This document shows, in pieces, positions 1-6,432 of a stretch of 7,882 bases of DNA. The position numbers and the translations under genes were made by a program. Source of the stretch: CAZPMO01 sp964587515 (GTDB lineage: Bacteria; Pseudomonadota; Alphaproteobacteria; MPNO01); NCBI GenBank assembly GCA_964587515.1, contig CAZPMO010000210.1, forward strand, positions 1 through 7,882, written 5' to 3'. The stretch's first letter is position 1. Each line of letters starts with the position of its first letter. The notes under the pieces were generated by a model, which saw nothing but the letters and a program-made list of their open reading frames with translations, did no database searches and was not told the DNA's origin.

Positions 1-48
1 GACGCGGCCCCCGCGCCGTGAAGGGCCGCCGGCAAGGGTAGAGCTTTC
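1..48 (+). other. 5' flank: possible tail of an upstream gene plus the dctQ ribosome-binding region
   Basis: In frame 1 the first 21 bases read Asp-Ala-Ala-Pro-Ala-Pro followed by TGA at 19-21, which could be the end of a gene upstream. TRAP operons often place the periplasmic solute receptor (DctP) just before dctQ, so that is the natural guess, but six residues identify nothing and a second frame also stays open until position 61. Purine-rich AAGGG (34-38) and GAG (41-43) precede the ATG at 49 and can serve as its ribosome binding site. Confidence 0.25.
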
Positions 49-573
49 ATGCGACTACTGAATTTGTTCGATCGCTTTCTCGGCGCCATCATCATCACCA
101 GCAATTGCCTCGCTTCGGTATGGATTTTCGTGATCATGCTGGCCATCGTCGCCGACATCACGGGCCGTTTCCTGTTCAACGCCCCGATCAGCGGCGTTAC
201 CGAACTCGTGACCATGTCGGTGGTCGCGCTTCTATACCTGCAACTCGCCTACACGCTTCGATCGGGCAGCATGACGCGCTCCGACGCGGTCCTCTCCCGA
301 TTGATCGCCCGCCGTCCCGCGATCGGGCACGCGCTCAACATCGTGTTCTGCTGCGCCGGCGCGTATCTCATGGGCGCGATCATGATGGGGGCCTGGCCGA
401 AATGGCTGCGGGCCTTCAATAGTGATTTTTATGTGGGCGTGGTCGGCGTCTTCACGTTCCCCGACTGGCCCCGCCTGCTGATTGTTTTCATCGGTTGCGG
501 GCTTACCGCGCTTCAGTTCCTCATCCTCGCGACCAACAGCGCGCGCGCCATGTGCGGAACGAGAGAAAGCTGA
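49..573 (+). CDS. TRAP transporter small permease subunit (DctQ family)
   Basis: This is the small membrane subunit of a tripartite ATP-independent periplasmic (TRAP) transporter, which works with DctM and a periplasmic receptor to import organic acids using an ion gradient. The 174 residues are the usual DctQ length. I see four hydrophobic segments, at about residues 12-36, 50-69, 94-114 and 141-161. After the first comes the family pattern R-x-L-F-N-A-P-x-x-G-V-T-E (residues 40-52), and the final helix is preceded by F-P-x-W-P, as in other DctQ proteins. The start at 49 has AAGGG ten bases upstream. Its TGA stop shares one base with the ATG of the next gene, so the two are almost certainly translationally coupled. 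The substrate is unknown because specificity lies in the receptor, which is not in the window. Confidence 0.92.
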   Translation: MRLLNLFDRFLGAIIITSNCLASVWIFVIMLAIVADITGRFLFNAPISGVTELVTMSVVALLYLQLAYTLRSGSMTRSDAVLSRLIARRPAIGHALNIVFCCAGAYLMGAIMMGAWPKWLRAFNSDFYVGVVGVFTFPDWPRLLIVFIGCGLTALQFLILATNSARAMCGTRES

Positions 574-1910
574 TGGAAGCGTTCGAAATCGCGCTGATTT
601 CCGTTCTCATGATGCTGCTGCTGATTTATCTCGGCATGCACATCGCGATCACCCTGGCTCTGCTGTCGTTCCTGGGCGCCTGGATCATCAAGGGGAACGC
701 CACCGTCGCCTTCGCGCTATTGCTGATCGCGGCGGAAAAGACCGTCAATAATTTCGTCTTCGCGGTAATCCCGTTATTCGTCTTGATGGGATTCCTGGTC
801 GCGGCGGCGGGCATGGGACGCGACGCCTACGACATCGGACAGATCATGTTGCGCCGGGTACGCGGCGGGTTGGGCATGGCGACGGTGGTCGCCAACGCGA
901 TCTTCGCGTCGATCACCGGCGCATCGGTGGCCTCGGCATCGGTGTTTTCGAAGGTGGCGGTGCCCGAGATGATGCGCCACGGCTATACCGGCCGCTTCGC
1001 GGTCGGCACGGTGGCGGGCTCTTCGGTTCTCGGCATGCTGATTCCGCCCAGCGTGCTGCTGATCATCTATGCGCTGATCGCCGAGGAATCGGTCGGCGAT
1101 CTGTTCATTGCCGGCATCGGGCCCGGGCTTTTGCTGACCGTGGCTTTCTGCGGCCTGATATACGTCATGGCGACGTTTTTCCCCGGCTCCGTCAGGTCCG
1201 AGACCGAAACGGATAGCGACGCCGAAGAAGACATCGGCGAAGACGAGAATCTCAATGCCACCAAGCTGTTCGGTAAGGCGGCGCCGATCGTCACATTGGT
1301 CCTGCTTGTCCTCGGCGGCCTGTACGGCGGTGTCTTCACGCCGGTAGAGGCCGGCGCGGCGGGGGCCTTCCTGGCGTTCCTGTTCGCGCTCGTACGGCGG
1401 TCGCTGACCTGGCGTATTTTATGGGACGTCCTGCTGGAAACCGGAAGCATTACCGCGACGCTGCTGTTCCTGATCTGCGCGGCCAGCATGTACAGCCGCA
1501 TGCTGGGTCTTTCCGGCCTCCCTACTGAAATGGCCACCTTGTTCGATCAGCTTGGCGCCGGATTTTACGGCATGTTGGCGTTTTATGTGATCGTGGTGAT
1601 TATCCTCGGCACCATCGTGGATTCGGTCTCGATCATGCTGATCATGGTGCCGCTGTTCCTCGCCGCGCTGAAATTCTTCGAGATTGATCTCGTGTGGTTC
1701 GGCATCGTCACCGTGATCGCGACCGAAATCGGATTGCTGACGCCGCCGCTGGGGCTCTCGGTCTTCGTGGTGCATTCGACGCTCGCGCGGCCGGATATCT
1801 CGCTCAAGGATATTTTTATCGGCGCGGCGCCGTTCGCGCTTGCGATGCTGTTCGTGCTCATCGTCGTAATCGCCTATCCGCCCATCGCGACGTTTCTCGT
1901 GAACCTCTAG
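573..1910 (+). CDS. TRAP transporter large permease subunit (DctM family)
   Basis: This is the large, ion-coupled transport subunit of the TRAP system, partner of the DctQ protein encoded just upstream. I start it at the ATG at 573 (445 residues), which overlaps the dctQ stop as TGATG and follows GAGAGAAAG. An in-frame TTG at 495 would add 26 hydrophilic residues inside dctQ and is unlikely. Family hallmarks are G-A-S-V-A-S-A-S with the following K-V-A-V-P-E-M (residues 116-133), L-I-P-P-S (156-160), T-P-V-E-A-G-A-x-G-A (256-265), D-S-V-S-I-M-L-I (350-357) and L-T-P-P-L-G-L (389-395). Hydrophobic segments fill nearly the whole length. One oddity is a strongly acidic loop at residues 210-225, between the two halves of the protein. 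The transported compound cannot be inferred. Confidence 0.95.
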   Translation: MEAFEIALISVLMMLLLIYLGMHIAITLALLSFLGAWIIKGNATVAFALLLIAAEKTVNNFVFAVIPLFVLMGFLVAAAGMGRDAYDIGQIMLRRVRGGLGMATVVANAIFASITGASVASASVFSKVAVPEMMRHGYTGRFAVGTVAGSSVLGMLIPPSVLLIIYALIAEESVGDLFIAGIGPGLLLTVAFCGLIYVMATFFPGSVRSETETDSDAEEDIGEDENLNATKLFGKAAPIVTLVLLVLGGLYGGVFTPVEAGAAGAFLAFLFALVRRSLTWRILWDVLLETGSITATLLFLICAASMYSRMLGLSGLPTEMATLFDQLGAGFYGMLAFYVIVVIILGTIVDSVSIMLIMVPLFLAALKFFEIDLVWFGIVTVIATEIGLLTPPLGLSVFVVHSTLARPDISLKDIFIGAAPFALAMLFVLIVVIAYPPIATFLVNL

Positions 1911-1941
1911 CCGCGAGCCCGCCGAAGGGCTTTCGAACGAT
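1911..1941 (+). promoter_or_regulatory. Spacer with a small hairpin covering the monooxygenase ribosome binding site
   Basis: AGCCC (1916-1920) and GGGCT (1927-1931) are inverted repeats separated by six bases. A G-U pair (1915/1932) could extend the stem. The right arm contains most of GAAGGG (1924-1929), the only Shine-Dalgarno-like sequence before the ATG at 1942, so the hairpin could limit translation of the monooxygenase relative to the transporter. No promoter is evident, which fits cotranscription with the TRAP genes. The stem is short and may be chance. Confidence 0.25.
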
Positions 1942-3030
1942 ATGAAACTCGGCTTCTTCACCCAGCCCGTCCACCCCATTACCCGGAATTACCGCGAGAC
2001 CCTCGAAGAGGACCGCGAGGCGTTTATCCTGGCCGACCGGCTGGGCTATGAAGAAGCGCTGCTGGGCGAACACTACACCGACCTGGCCGAGCCCATCACC
2101 TCATGCCTGATGTTCATCGCGAGCCTCGTCCGCGACGCGCCCCGCATCCGGCTCGGCAGCGCGGTCCTGAACCTGCCCGCCTATCATCCGGTGATGGTCG
2201 CCGGTCAGGTGGCGATGATCGATCACATGCTCGAGGGGCGCTTTATTTTCGGCATCGGGCCAGGCGGTTTGATGTCCGACATCGAGGTGTTCGGCAATCT
2301 TGAACTCGACCGCAACGAAAAAATGGTCGAGTCCTTCGACCATATCGTCGCCCTGTGGAACGGCGAGGCTCCCTACGATCGCGAAGGCGACCATTACGCT
2401 TTCTCCACCGAGCGCACGTTGCTGGCGGAAATCGGCCAGGGCATCGCGCCAAAGCCCTTTCAGCTGCCGCATCCGCCGGTGGTGGTGACCGCGCTGACGC
2501 CGTCGTCCCACGGCATCACCCTGGCCGCCGAACGCGGCTGGACGCCGATTTCATCCAACTATGTCCAGCCCCGGCTGGTGAAGACCCATTTGCCCAAATA
2601 TCTCGAGGGGCTGCGCAATGCCGGCCAGCCCGAGGACCCATCCGGCTGGCGCGTCGCGAAAAGCATCTTCGTGGCCGATGACGAAAACACCGCGCGCGAT
2701 TATGCGAAAGTAGAAACAGGGCCTTATGGCCATTATTTCGACTCGATTATTACCAAACTCACGCGCGGAAAACGCTATGATCTGTTCAAGTCGCGGCCCG
2801 ATATGGCGGACGACGAAGTCTCCGTGGCGCACTCGCTGGAAACCCAGGTAATCGCCGGCACGGTGCCCAGCGTGGTCGATCAGATCCTCGCGTTGCGCGA
2901 GGAAATTGGACCGTTCGGCACCCTCCTCTACACCGGACACGACTGGCGGGACACGGCGCTGGGAAAACGCTCCATGGTGTTGATGGCGGAACAGGTGATG
3001 CCCCGCGTCAATGAGGTGCTCGGGGAATAG
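1942..3030 (+). CDS. LLM-class flavin-dependent oxidoreductase (luciferase-like monooxygenase)
   Basis: This is a cytoplasmic TIM-barrel monooxygenase of the bacterial luciferase-like family, which uses reduced flavin and O2 to oxygenate an organic substrate. The 362 residues match the usual length. Recognisable parts are the first strand K-L-G-F-F (2-6), G-E-H-Y-T-D (42-47) in the loop where luciferase-like proteins carry G-E-H-H, R-L-G-S-A-V (70-75), F-G-I-G-P-G-G (103-109), and the C-terminal V-I-A-G-T-V-P-S-V (303-311) typical of the subgroup that includes limonene monooxygenase-like and alkanal monooxygenase-like proteins. It lies 31 bases after dctM on the same strand, so it may oxidise the compound imported by the TRAP system. 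Family members generally need a separate flavin reductase, and none is encoded here. The substrate is unassigned: annotation as limonene or alkane monooxygenase would be overreach. Confidence 0.9.
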   Translation: MKLGFFTQPVHPITRNYRETLEEDREAFILADRLGYEEALLGEHYTDLAEPITSCLMFIASLVRDAPRIRLGSAVLNLPAYHPVMVAGQVAMIDHMLEGRFIFGIGPGGLMSDIEVFGNLELDRNEKMVESFDHIVALWNGEAPYDREGDHYAFSTERTLLAEIGQGIAPKPFQLPHPPVVVTALTPSSHGITLAAERGWTPISSNYVQPRLVKTHLPKYLEGLRNAGQPEDPSGWRVAKSIFVADDENTARDYAKVETGPYGHYFDSIITKLTRGKRYDLFKSRPDMADDEVSVAHSLETQVIAGTVPSVVDQILALREEIGPFGTLLYTGHDWRDTALGKRSMVLMAEQVMPRVNEVLGE

Positions 3031-3044
3031 CGCGCTTTCTCATT

Positions 3045-3812
3045 TTAGAAACCGCTCACCGCGATCCAGATCAGACGAAGCGCGAGCACGGTCAGGACGA
3101 TCTGGAAGCCGATGCGGAACAAGCGCTCCGGAATCCGATCCAACGCCTTGCCGCCGAGCCAGATGCCGGCGGCCGACGTCGCGATCATCGCGGCGATCAG
3201 CGGCGCATAGCTGCCAAACCCGACGCCGAGAACACCGAAGGCCGTGACCTTGGCGATATGAGCAATGCACATCAGCCCGCCGACCGTCGCGATATGATTG
3301 CGACGGTCCGGGGCCGCGGCGGCGGTGAAAGGAGCCAACAGCGTTCCCGTGGCGCTGACGAACATGCCGAGGAATGTGACCACGAATCCCACAAACGCGA
3401 AGCGCCCACGTTCCGGGCCGAACCGCGCGATATGCGGCACCCAGGCCAGGACGAGAATACAGCCGCCCAGAACCAGTTGCAGCGTGCTTTCCGGCAGGCT
3501 GATGAATATATGTCCACCGATCGCCGCCCCGATGATCGAGCCCAATGTGAACGGCAGCGCGGTGTCGCGCATCAGATAGCGCCAGCGCGCGACCGCCATG
3601 GTCGCGCTTACGCCGAGTTGAATGATCGTATGCACCGGGATTAACAGCGCCGGCGGAAAGACGAACGCCATGACGGCGAGCAGAATCAGCCCACCCGCGG
3701 TGCCGGACACCGCCGCGATGAAAGCAGTCAACAGAGCCAAGAACGAAAACCCGGCGAAGATCCAGATATCGATCCCCGCCATTCCCAGAAACTGTCCGCT
3801 TGCGCCGTCCAT
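3045..3812 (-). CDS. TauE/SafE family membrane permease (putative sulfite or organic-anion exporter)
   Basis: This is an integral inner-membrane protein of the TauE/SafE (formerly DUF81) family. Some characterised members export sulfite, sulfoacetate or similar anions, and many have no known substrate. From the ATG at 3812 it has 255 residues, typical of the family, with about eight hydrophobic segments in two halves. The first half shows S-G-T-A-G-G-L-I (36-43), then P-V-H-T-I-I-Q-L (59-66), matching the P-x-H-x-x-x-Q pattern common in TauE proteins. The second half repeats the fold with S-A-T-G-T-L-L-A-P-F (153-162). Start choice is uncertain: GTG at 3833 and ATG at 3782 are in frame. I prefer 3812 because GTG 3833 would lie almost at the transcription start suggested by a TATGAT element. 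It converges on the monooxygenase gene with a 14-base gap. Confidence 0.87.
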   Translation of the reverse strand: MDGASGQFLGMAGIDIWIFAGFSFLALLTAFIAAVSGTAGGLILLAVMAFVFPPALLIPVHTIIQLGVSATMAVARWRYLMRDTALPFTLGSIIGAAIGGHIFISLPESTLQLVLGGCILVLAWVPHIARFGPERGRFAFVGFVVTFLGMFVSATGTLLAPFTAAAAPDRRNHIATVGGLMCIAHIAKVTAFGVLGVGFGSYAPLIAAMIATSAAGIWLGGKALDRIPERLFRIGFQIVLTVLALRLIWIAVSGF

Positions 3813-3850
3813 GCCCGTCCGCCAAGGTCCCACCGACCGGCATCATAGCT

Positions 3851-3860
3851 GAAAATTTTC
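3851..3860. repeat. Perfect 10-base AT-rich palindrome GAAAATTTTC
   Basis: GAAAATTTTC reads identically on both strands. It is AT-rich in a GC-rich context and sits just upstream of the TATGAT element proposed for the permease. It could be an operator half, an UP-like element or chance. No known factor is assigned. Confidence 0.45.
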
Positions 3861-3866
3861 CTGCTG

Positions 3867-3885
3867 GCCGCCATCCCGTGGCGGC
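3867..3885. repeat. Inverted repeat GCCGCCA-N5-TGGCGGC
   Basis: A perfect 7-base inverted repeat with a 5-base spacer (TCCCG) is centred at 3876 in the divergent region. No T-run follows it on either strand, and it lies upstream of both flanking genes, so it is not a terminator. An operator for a dimeric regulator, or a hairpin in a long leader, is possible. Confidence 0.45.
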
Positions 3886-3962
3886 GCTGCTTGTGCGCAG
3901 GCGGTGATTCGGGTGGAATCGCCCTTGTGTTCCGGACGGTGCCGGAGCAACGGGAGCCCTTC

Positions 3963-5423
3963 ATGCGATTCAAGATTATCAATCGGCGTGGTTTTCTGGT
4001 CGGCGCTGCATTCCTGATTGCCGTAACGGCTATGTCGGACGACGTTTTCGCCAAGGCAAAGAAGAAAAAAATCACTGGTCCGGTGACCCAGGCCACCGCG
4101 CTTGTCGGCGGGACGGTAATCGACGGCCGGGGCGGCGCGCCGTTGGTGAACGGGACCGTGCTTTTTCGGGACGGAAAAATTCTGGCGGTCGGTGCGTCCG
4201 CGAAAATAAAGCTTCCGAAGAATACCCGCGTGATCCGTATCGACGGGAAGACGGTGCTACCCGGATTGATCGACGCCCACGTCCATATCACAGGATCGGG
4301 CGGCGGCCAGGTGGACAAACACGAATTTTTGCCGGTGGCGACCGTCAACAATTTAAGAAGCTATTTGAAATTCGGCGTTACGGCGGTGTTCGATTCCGGC
4401 ACCAACCCGTTGCTCGAGGCGCGAAGTCAGGCAATCCGCTCCGGTCGGATGCTGGGGCCGAAACTGTTCGGCGTCAAATACGTGCTCGGCGCGCCGGGGT
4501 CACGGCCTTTCGGTATGCTCGCCAACAGTTCCTTGCGGGCGCTTCTATCGCCTGTCTATCTGGAAATCGCATCGATCGAAGCCGCCAACAAGGCCATCGC
4601 CCGGGTCGCGGCCGACCAGACCAGCGGCGTCAAGATTTTCAATGCCCGCGTCGAATTTTCGGGCGCGCTCCCAAACGCATCCCACAAGCCAAGACTGACC
4701 GGGGAAGTTCTTGGCGCGCTGATCGAGGCAGCTCACGGCAAAAAACTAAAGGTGCTGATGCATGTGACCCATCCCAGCGAGGCGCGGGAAGCCATCCTCG
4801 CCGGGGCGGATGCGCTGGTCCATTCGATCACCATGCCGGAAGCCGACGTTGAATCCATCTTCCGGATCATGGCGGAGCGCAATGTCGCCTATGTCCCGAC
4901 ACTGGCGCGGATCGAAGCGGTATATGCCCCGAAACGGAGCGCGGCCGGCATCCAGAACATGCGCGGCAAAATCTGGGACGTTATTCTCGACAGTCTGCTC
5001 TCGCCACGAAGCGCGGCCATCAACAAATCACCGAAGGCGATGGAAGAGGCGCGGCGCAAATTCAAAATCGCCTCTGCCAATCTCGGCCATGCGATGCAGG
5101 CCGGTGTCAGGATCGTCATGGGCACCGATTCCGGTTTTGCCGGCATGCCGCACGGCGCCACGGTATCGCGCGAAATGCTGTTGATGGCGGCGGCCGGCAT
5201 GACCCCCATGCAGGTAATCGAGGCCGCGACCCGGAATGCCGCCGATCTACTGGGTGAAGGCAAACGGCTGGGCACGATCGAGAAGGGCAAGATCGCGGAC
5301 CTGCTGGTGCTCAATGCCAGTCCGTTGCGGGACATGTCCAATATCCGCGCCGTCGCCTCCGTCGTGCGCGGTGGATATGTGATCGATCCGCGAGGCATTC
5401 CCTTCGAGGACGCGCCGCGGTAG
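3963..5423 (+). CDS. Amidohydrolase family protein with Tat-like signal peptide
   Basis: This is a metal-dependent hydrolase of the amidohydrolase superfamily, in the imidazolonepropionase/Xaa-Pro dipeptidase-like group (COG1228 type). The ATG at 3963 follows GGGAG at six bases and yields 486 residues; the frame is also open upstream to 3891, but without such a site. The N-terminus reads N-R-R-G-F-L-V-G, then a hydrophobic stretch and a likely cleavage after V-F-A (about residue 30). This twin-arginine pattern predicts folded export to the periplasm. Metal ligand candidates are H106 and H108 in D-A-H-V-H, the bridging lysine K224 in G-V-K-I-F, H267 or H270 in M-H-V-T-H, H287 in L-V-H-S, and the catalytic D389 in M-G-T-D-S. 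The C-terminal G-T-I-E-K-G-K-I-A-D-L-L-V-L returns to the small beta domain. All expected residues are present, so it should be active. The scissile bond, whether amide, lactone or peptide, is unknown. Confidence 0.92.
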   Translation: MRFKIINRRGFLVGAAFLIAVTAMSDDVFAKAKKKKITGPVTQATALVGGTVIDGRGGAPLVNGTVLFRDGKILAVGASAKIKLPKNTRVIRIDGKTVLPGLIDAHVHITGSGGGQVDKHEFLPVATVNNLRSYLKFGVTAVFDSGTNPLLEARSQAIRSGRMLGPKLFGVKYVLGAPGSRPFGMLANSSLRALLSPVYLEIASIEAANKAIARVAADQTSGVKIFNARVEFSGALPNASHKPRLTGEVLGALIEAAHGKKLKVLMHVTHPSEAREAILAGADALVHSITMPEADVESIFRIMAERNVAYVPTLARIEAVYAPKRSAAGIQNMRGKIWDVILDSLLSPRSAAINKSPKAMEEARRKFKIASANLGHAMQAGVRIVMGTDSGFAGMPHGATVSREMLLMAAAGMTPMQVIEAATRNAADLLGEGKRLGTIEKGKIADLLVLNASPLRDMSNIRAVASVVRGGYVIDPRGIPFEDAPR

Positions 5424-5438
5424 CGGTATTCGCCGCGT
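5424..5438. other. 15-base gap between convergent genes
   Basis: The amidohydrolase and the minus-strand binding-protein-like gene end 15 bases apart. GCGG (5423-5426) and CCGC (5433-5436) could form a four-pair stem, too weak to call a terminator, and there is no T-run on either strand. Transcripts from both sides probably overlap or end by a factor-dependent route. Confidence 0.3.
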
Positions 5439-6428
5439 CTATTCCTGCCAGCCGACGATCGGAGTGAACATTTCCCCGAGATCGAGCGGGCGATCGACAA
5501 ATCCCTGATCGAGCAGATAGCGGGCGAAGGCGTCGAGCGTCGGACGATTGGCGTCGATCCCGTAGGGCCAGGGATCGCCGCCGAACAACGACTCCATTTC
5601 GTCGAGATCGGCGAACAGCCAGGGCAGCATATAGCGCATCGCGCCGGAGAACCGCATCTGCTCCAGCGCCCAGTCGCGCGAACGGACAAAGGCCTTGTAC
5701 AGGCTTTCCGCGACCCAGGGATTTTCCCGGTAAAGCGCCTCGCGCATCACCAGCGTATGCATGATCGGATATATCCCGGTCTCGCGATAAGCGTCCCGCT
5801 CGATTTCACGGTAGTCGGGGAACAGGCGGGCCACCGAAGGAGACTGCCCAAGCGCGGCCGGCCGGCGCGCGCCGATCAGCGCGTCGATTTCGCCCGCCGC
5901 CAGCATGTTCGACAACGTGCCCTTCTCTCCGATGGCCTCGATCGAAAGTGGAGAATTCGGCCGCAAATCCATATCCGCGTCGGTCCGACGCGGCGCATCT
6001 ACTCCGCCTTCCACCCAGTGGACGCCACTGAGGTCGACACCGTACTGTTCGCCAAGGATACCGCGAATCCAGACCGCCGCCGTCTGGCGATATTCCTGGA
6101 CGCCGATGCGCTTGCCTTCGAGGTTTCCGGCCGACGATATCCCCGCCTCTTTGTTGATGAAGATGAAACCGTGGCGAAATACCCGCGACGGAAAGACCGG
6201 CAGCGCGACAAATGGAAAATTGCCGCGCGATCGCCGGGTCAGATAATGCGAGAGCGACATTTCCGCGACATCGAAGGAGTCGGTCTTCAGCATGCGCGCG
6301 AAGATTTCCGGCGGCGACTGGATGGCGACATAGGTCGCCTCGATTCCCTCAATGGCGACTTCCCCGGTCCGGATCGCCTCCATGCGGTCGTAGGGACCAC
6401 ATGCGATGCTCAGTTTCAAATCGCTCAT
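5439..6428 (-). CDS. 4,5-dihydroxyphthalate decarboxylase-like / NMT1-type substrate-binding protein
   Basis: This 329-residue protein has the periplasmic-binding-protein type 2 fold shared by NMT1-like ABC receptors and by 4,5-dihydroxyphthalate decarboxylase (Pht5-like), whose length it matches. It opens L-K-L-S-I-A-C-G-P-Y-D-R (4-15), followed by V-A-I-E-G-I (24-29), the pattern of the decarboxylase-like group. Further marks are F-D-V-A-E-M-S-L-S (52-60), L-E-G-K-R-I-G-V (103-110) and a Trp-rich C-terminal region. There is no signal peptide or lipobox from the chosen start, so a cytoplasmic enzyme is more likely than a transport receptor, and no ABC permease or ATPase lies nearby. The ATG at 6428 follows GGGAGA by seven bases. 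In-frame starts at 6443 (ATG) and 6449 (TTG) are less likely. Decarboxylation of an aromatic acid is an inference from family, and database names for this group are unreliable. Confidence 0.85.
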   Translation of the reverse strand: MSDLKLSIACGPYDRMEAIRTGEVAIEGIEATYVAIQSPPEIFARMLKTDSFDVAEMSLSHYLTRRSRGNFPFVALPVFPSRVFRHGFIFINKEAGISSAGNLEGKRIGVQEYRQTAAVWIRGILGEQYGVDLSGVHWVEGGVDAPRRTDADMDLRPNSPLSIEAIGEKGTLSNMLAAGEIDALIGARRPAALGQSPSVARLFPDYREIERDAYRETGIYPIMHTLVMREALYRENPWVAESLYKAFVRSRDWALEQMRFSGAMRYMLPWLFADLDEMESLFGGDPWPYGIDANRPTLDAFARYLLDQGFVDRPLDLGEMFTPIVGWQE

Positions 6429-6432
6429 AAGG

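Larger units (their letters stand above)
3813..3962. promoter_or_regulatory. Divergent promoter region between the permease and the amidohydrolase
   Basis: These 150 bases lie between two divergent genes and must contain both promoters. On the minus strand TATGAT (plus positions 3842-3847) matches five of six bases of a sigma-70 -10 element and lies about 30 bases before the permease ATG. I see no good -35 partner. On the plus strand TTGTGC (3891-3896) and TGGAAT (3914-3919) are spaced by 17 bases, a weak match. Two palindromes, annotated separately, lie just upstream of the minus-strand -10 candidate and could bind a regulator of both genes. GGGAG (3952-3956), six bases before the ATG at 3963, is a good ribosome binding site for the amidohydrolase. 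Confidence 0.4.

Noticed and set aside
495..572. Upstream TTG start extending DctM by 26 residues
   Set aside because: The extension lies wholly inside dctQ, is hydrophilic and unlike DctM N-termini, and the ATG at 573 has the coupled TGATG overlap.
1419..1979. Minus-strand open frame of 186 codons antisense to dctM
   Set aside because: The translation is almost all charged and His/Arg/Asp-rich residues, a typical shadow of a membrane-protein gene on the other strand.
1942..3030. Specific naming of the monooxygenase as limonene, alkane or alkanesulfonate monooxygenase
   Set aside because: The visible motifs define only the flavin-dependent luciferase-like fold; substrate residues cannot be assigned without alignment to tested enzymes.
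3040..3846. Minus-strand open frame of 268 codons overlapping the permease gene
   Set aside because: Arg/His/Gly-rich low-complexity translation in another frame of the same strand. The permease frame has clear transmembrane segments and family motifs.
3867..3885. Rho-independent terminator at the GCCGCCA/TGGCGGC hairpin
   Set aside because: No T-run on either strand and the position is upstream of both flanking genes.
3728..4351. Minus-strand open frame of 207 codons across the divergent region and the amidohydrolase start
   Set aside because: It is antisense to a well-supported gene, lacks recognisable motifs and would erase the promoter region and signal peptide arrangement.
4889..5689. 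Minus-strand open frame of 266 codons antisense to the amidohydrolase end
   Set aside because: It overlaps two well-supported genes, and its translation is Arg/Ser/Pro-rich without any domain pattern.
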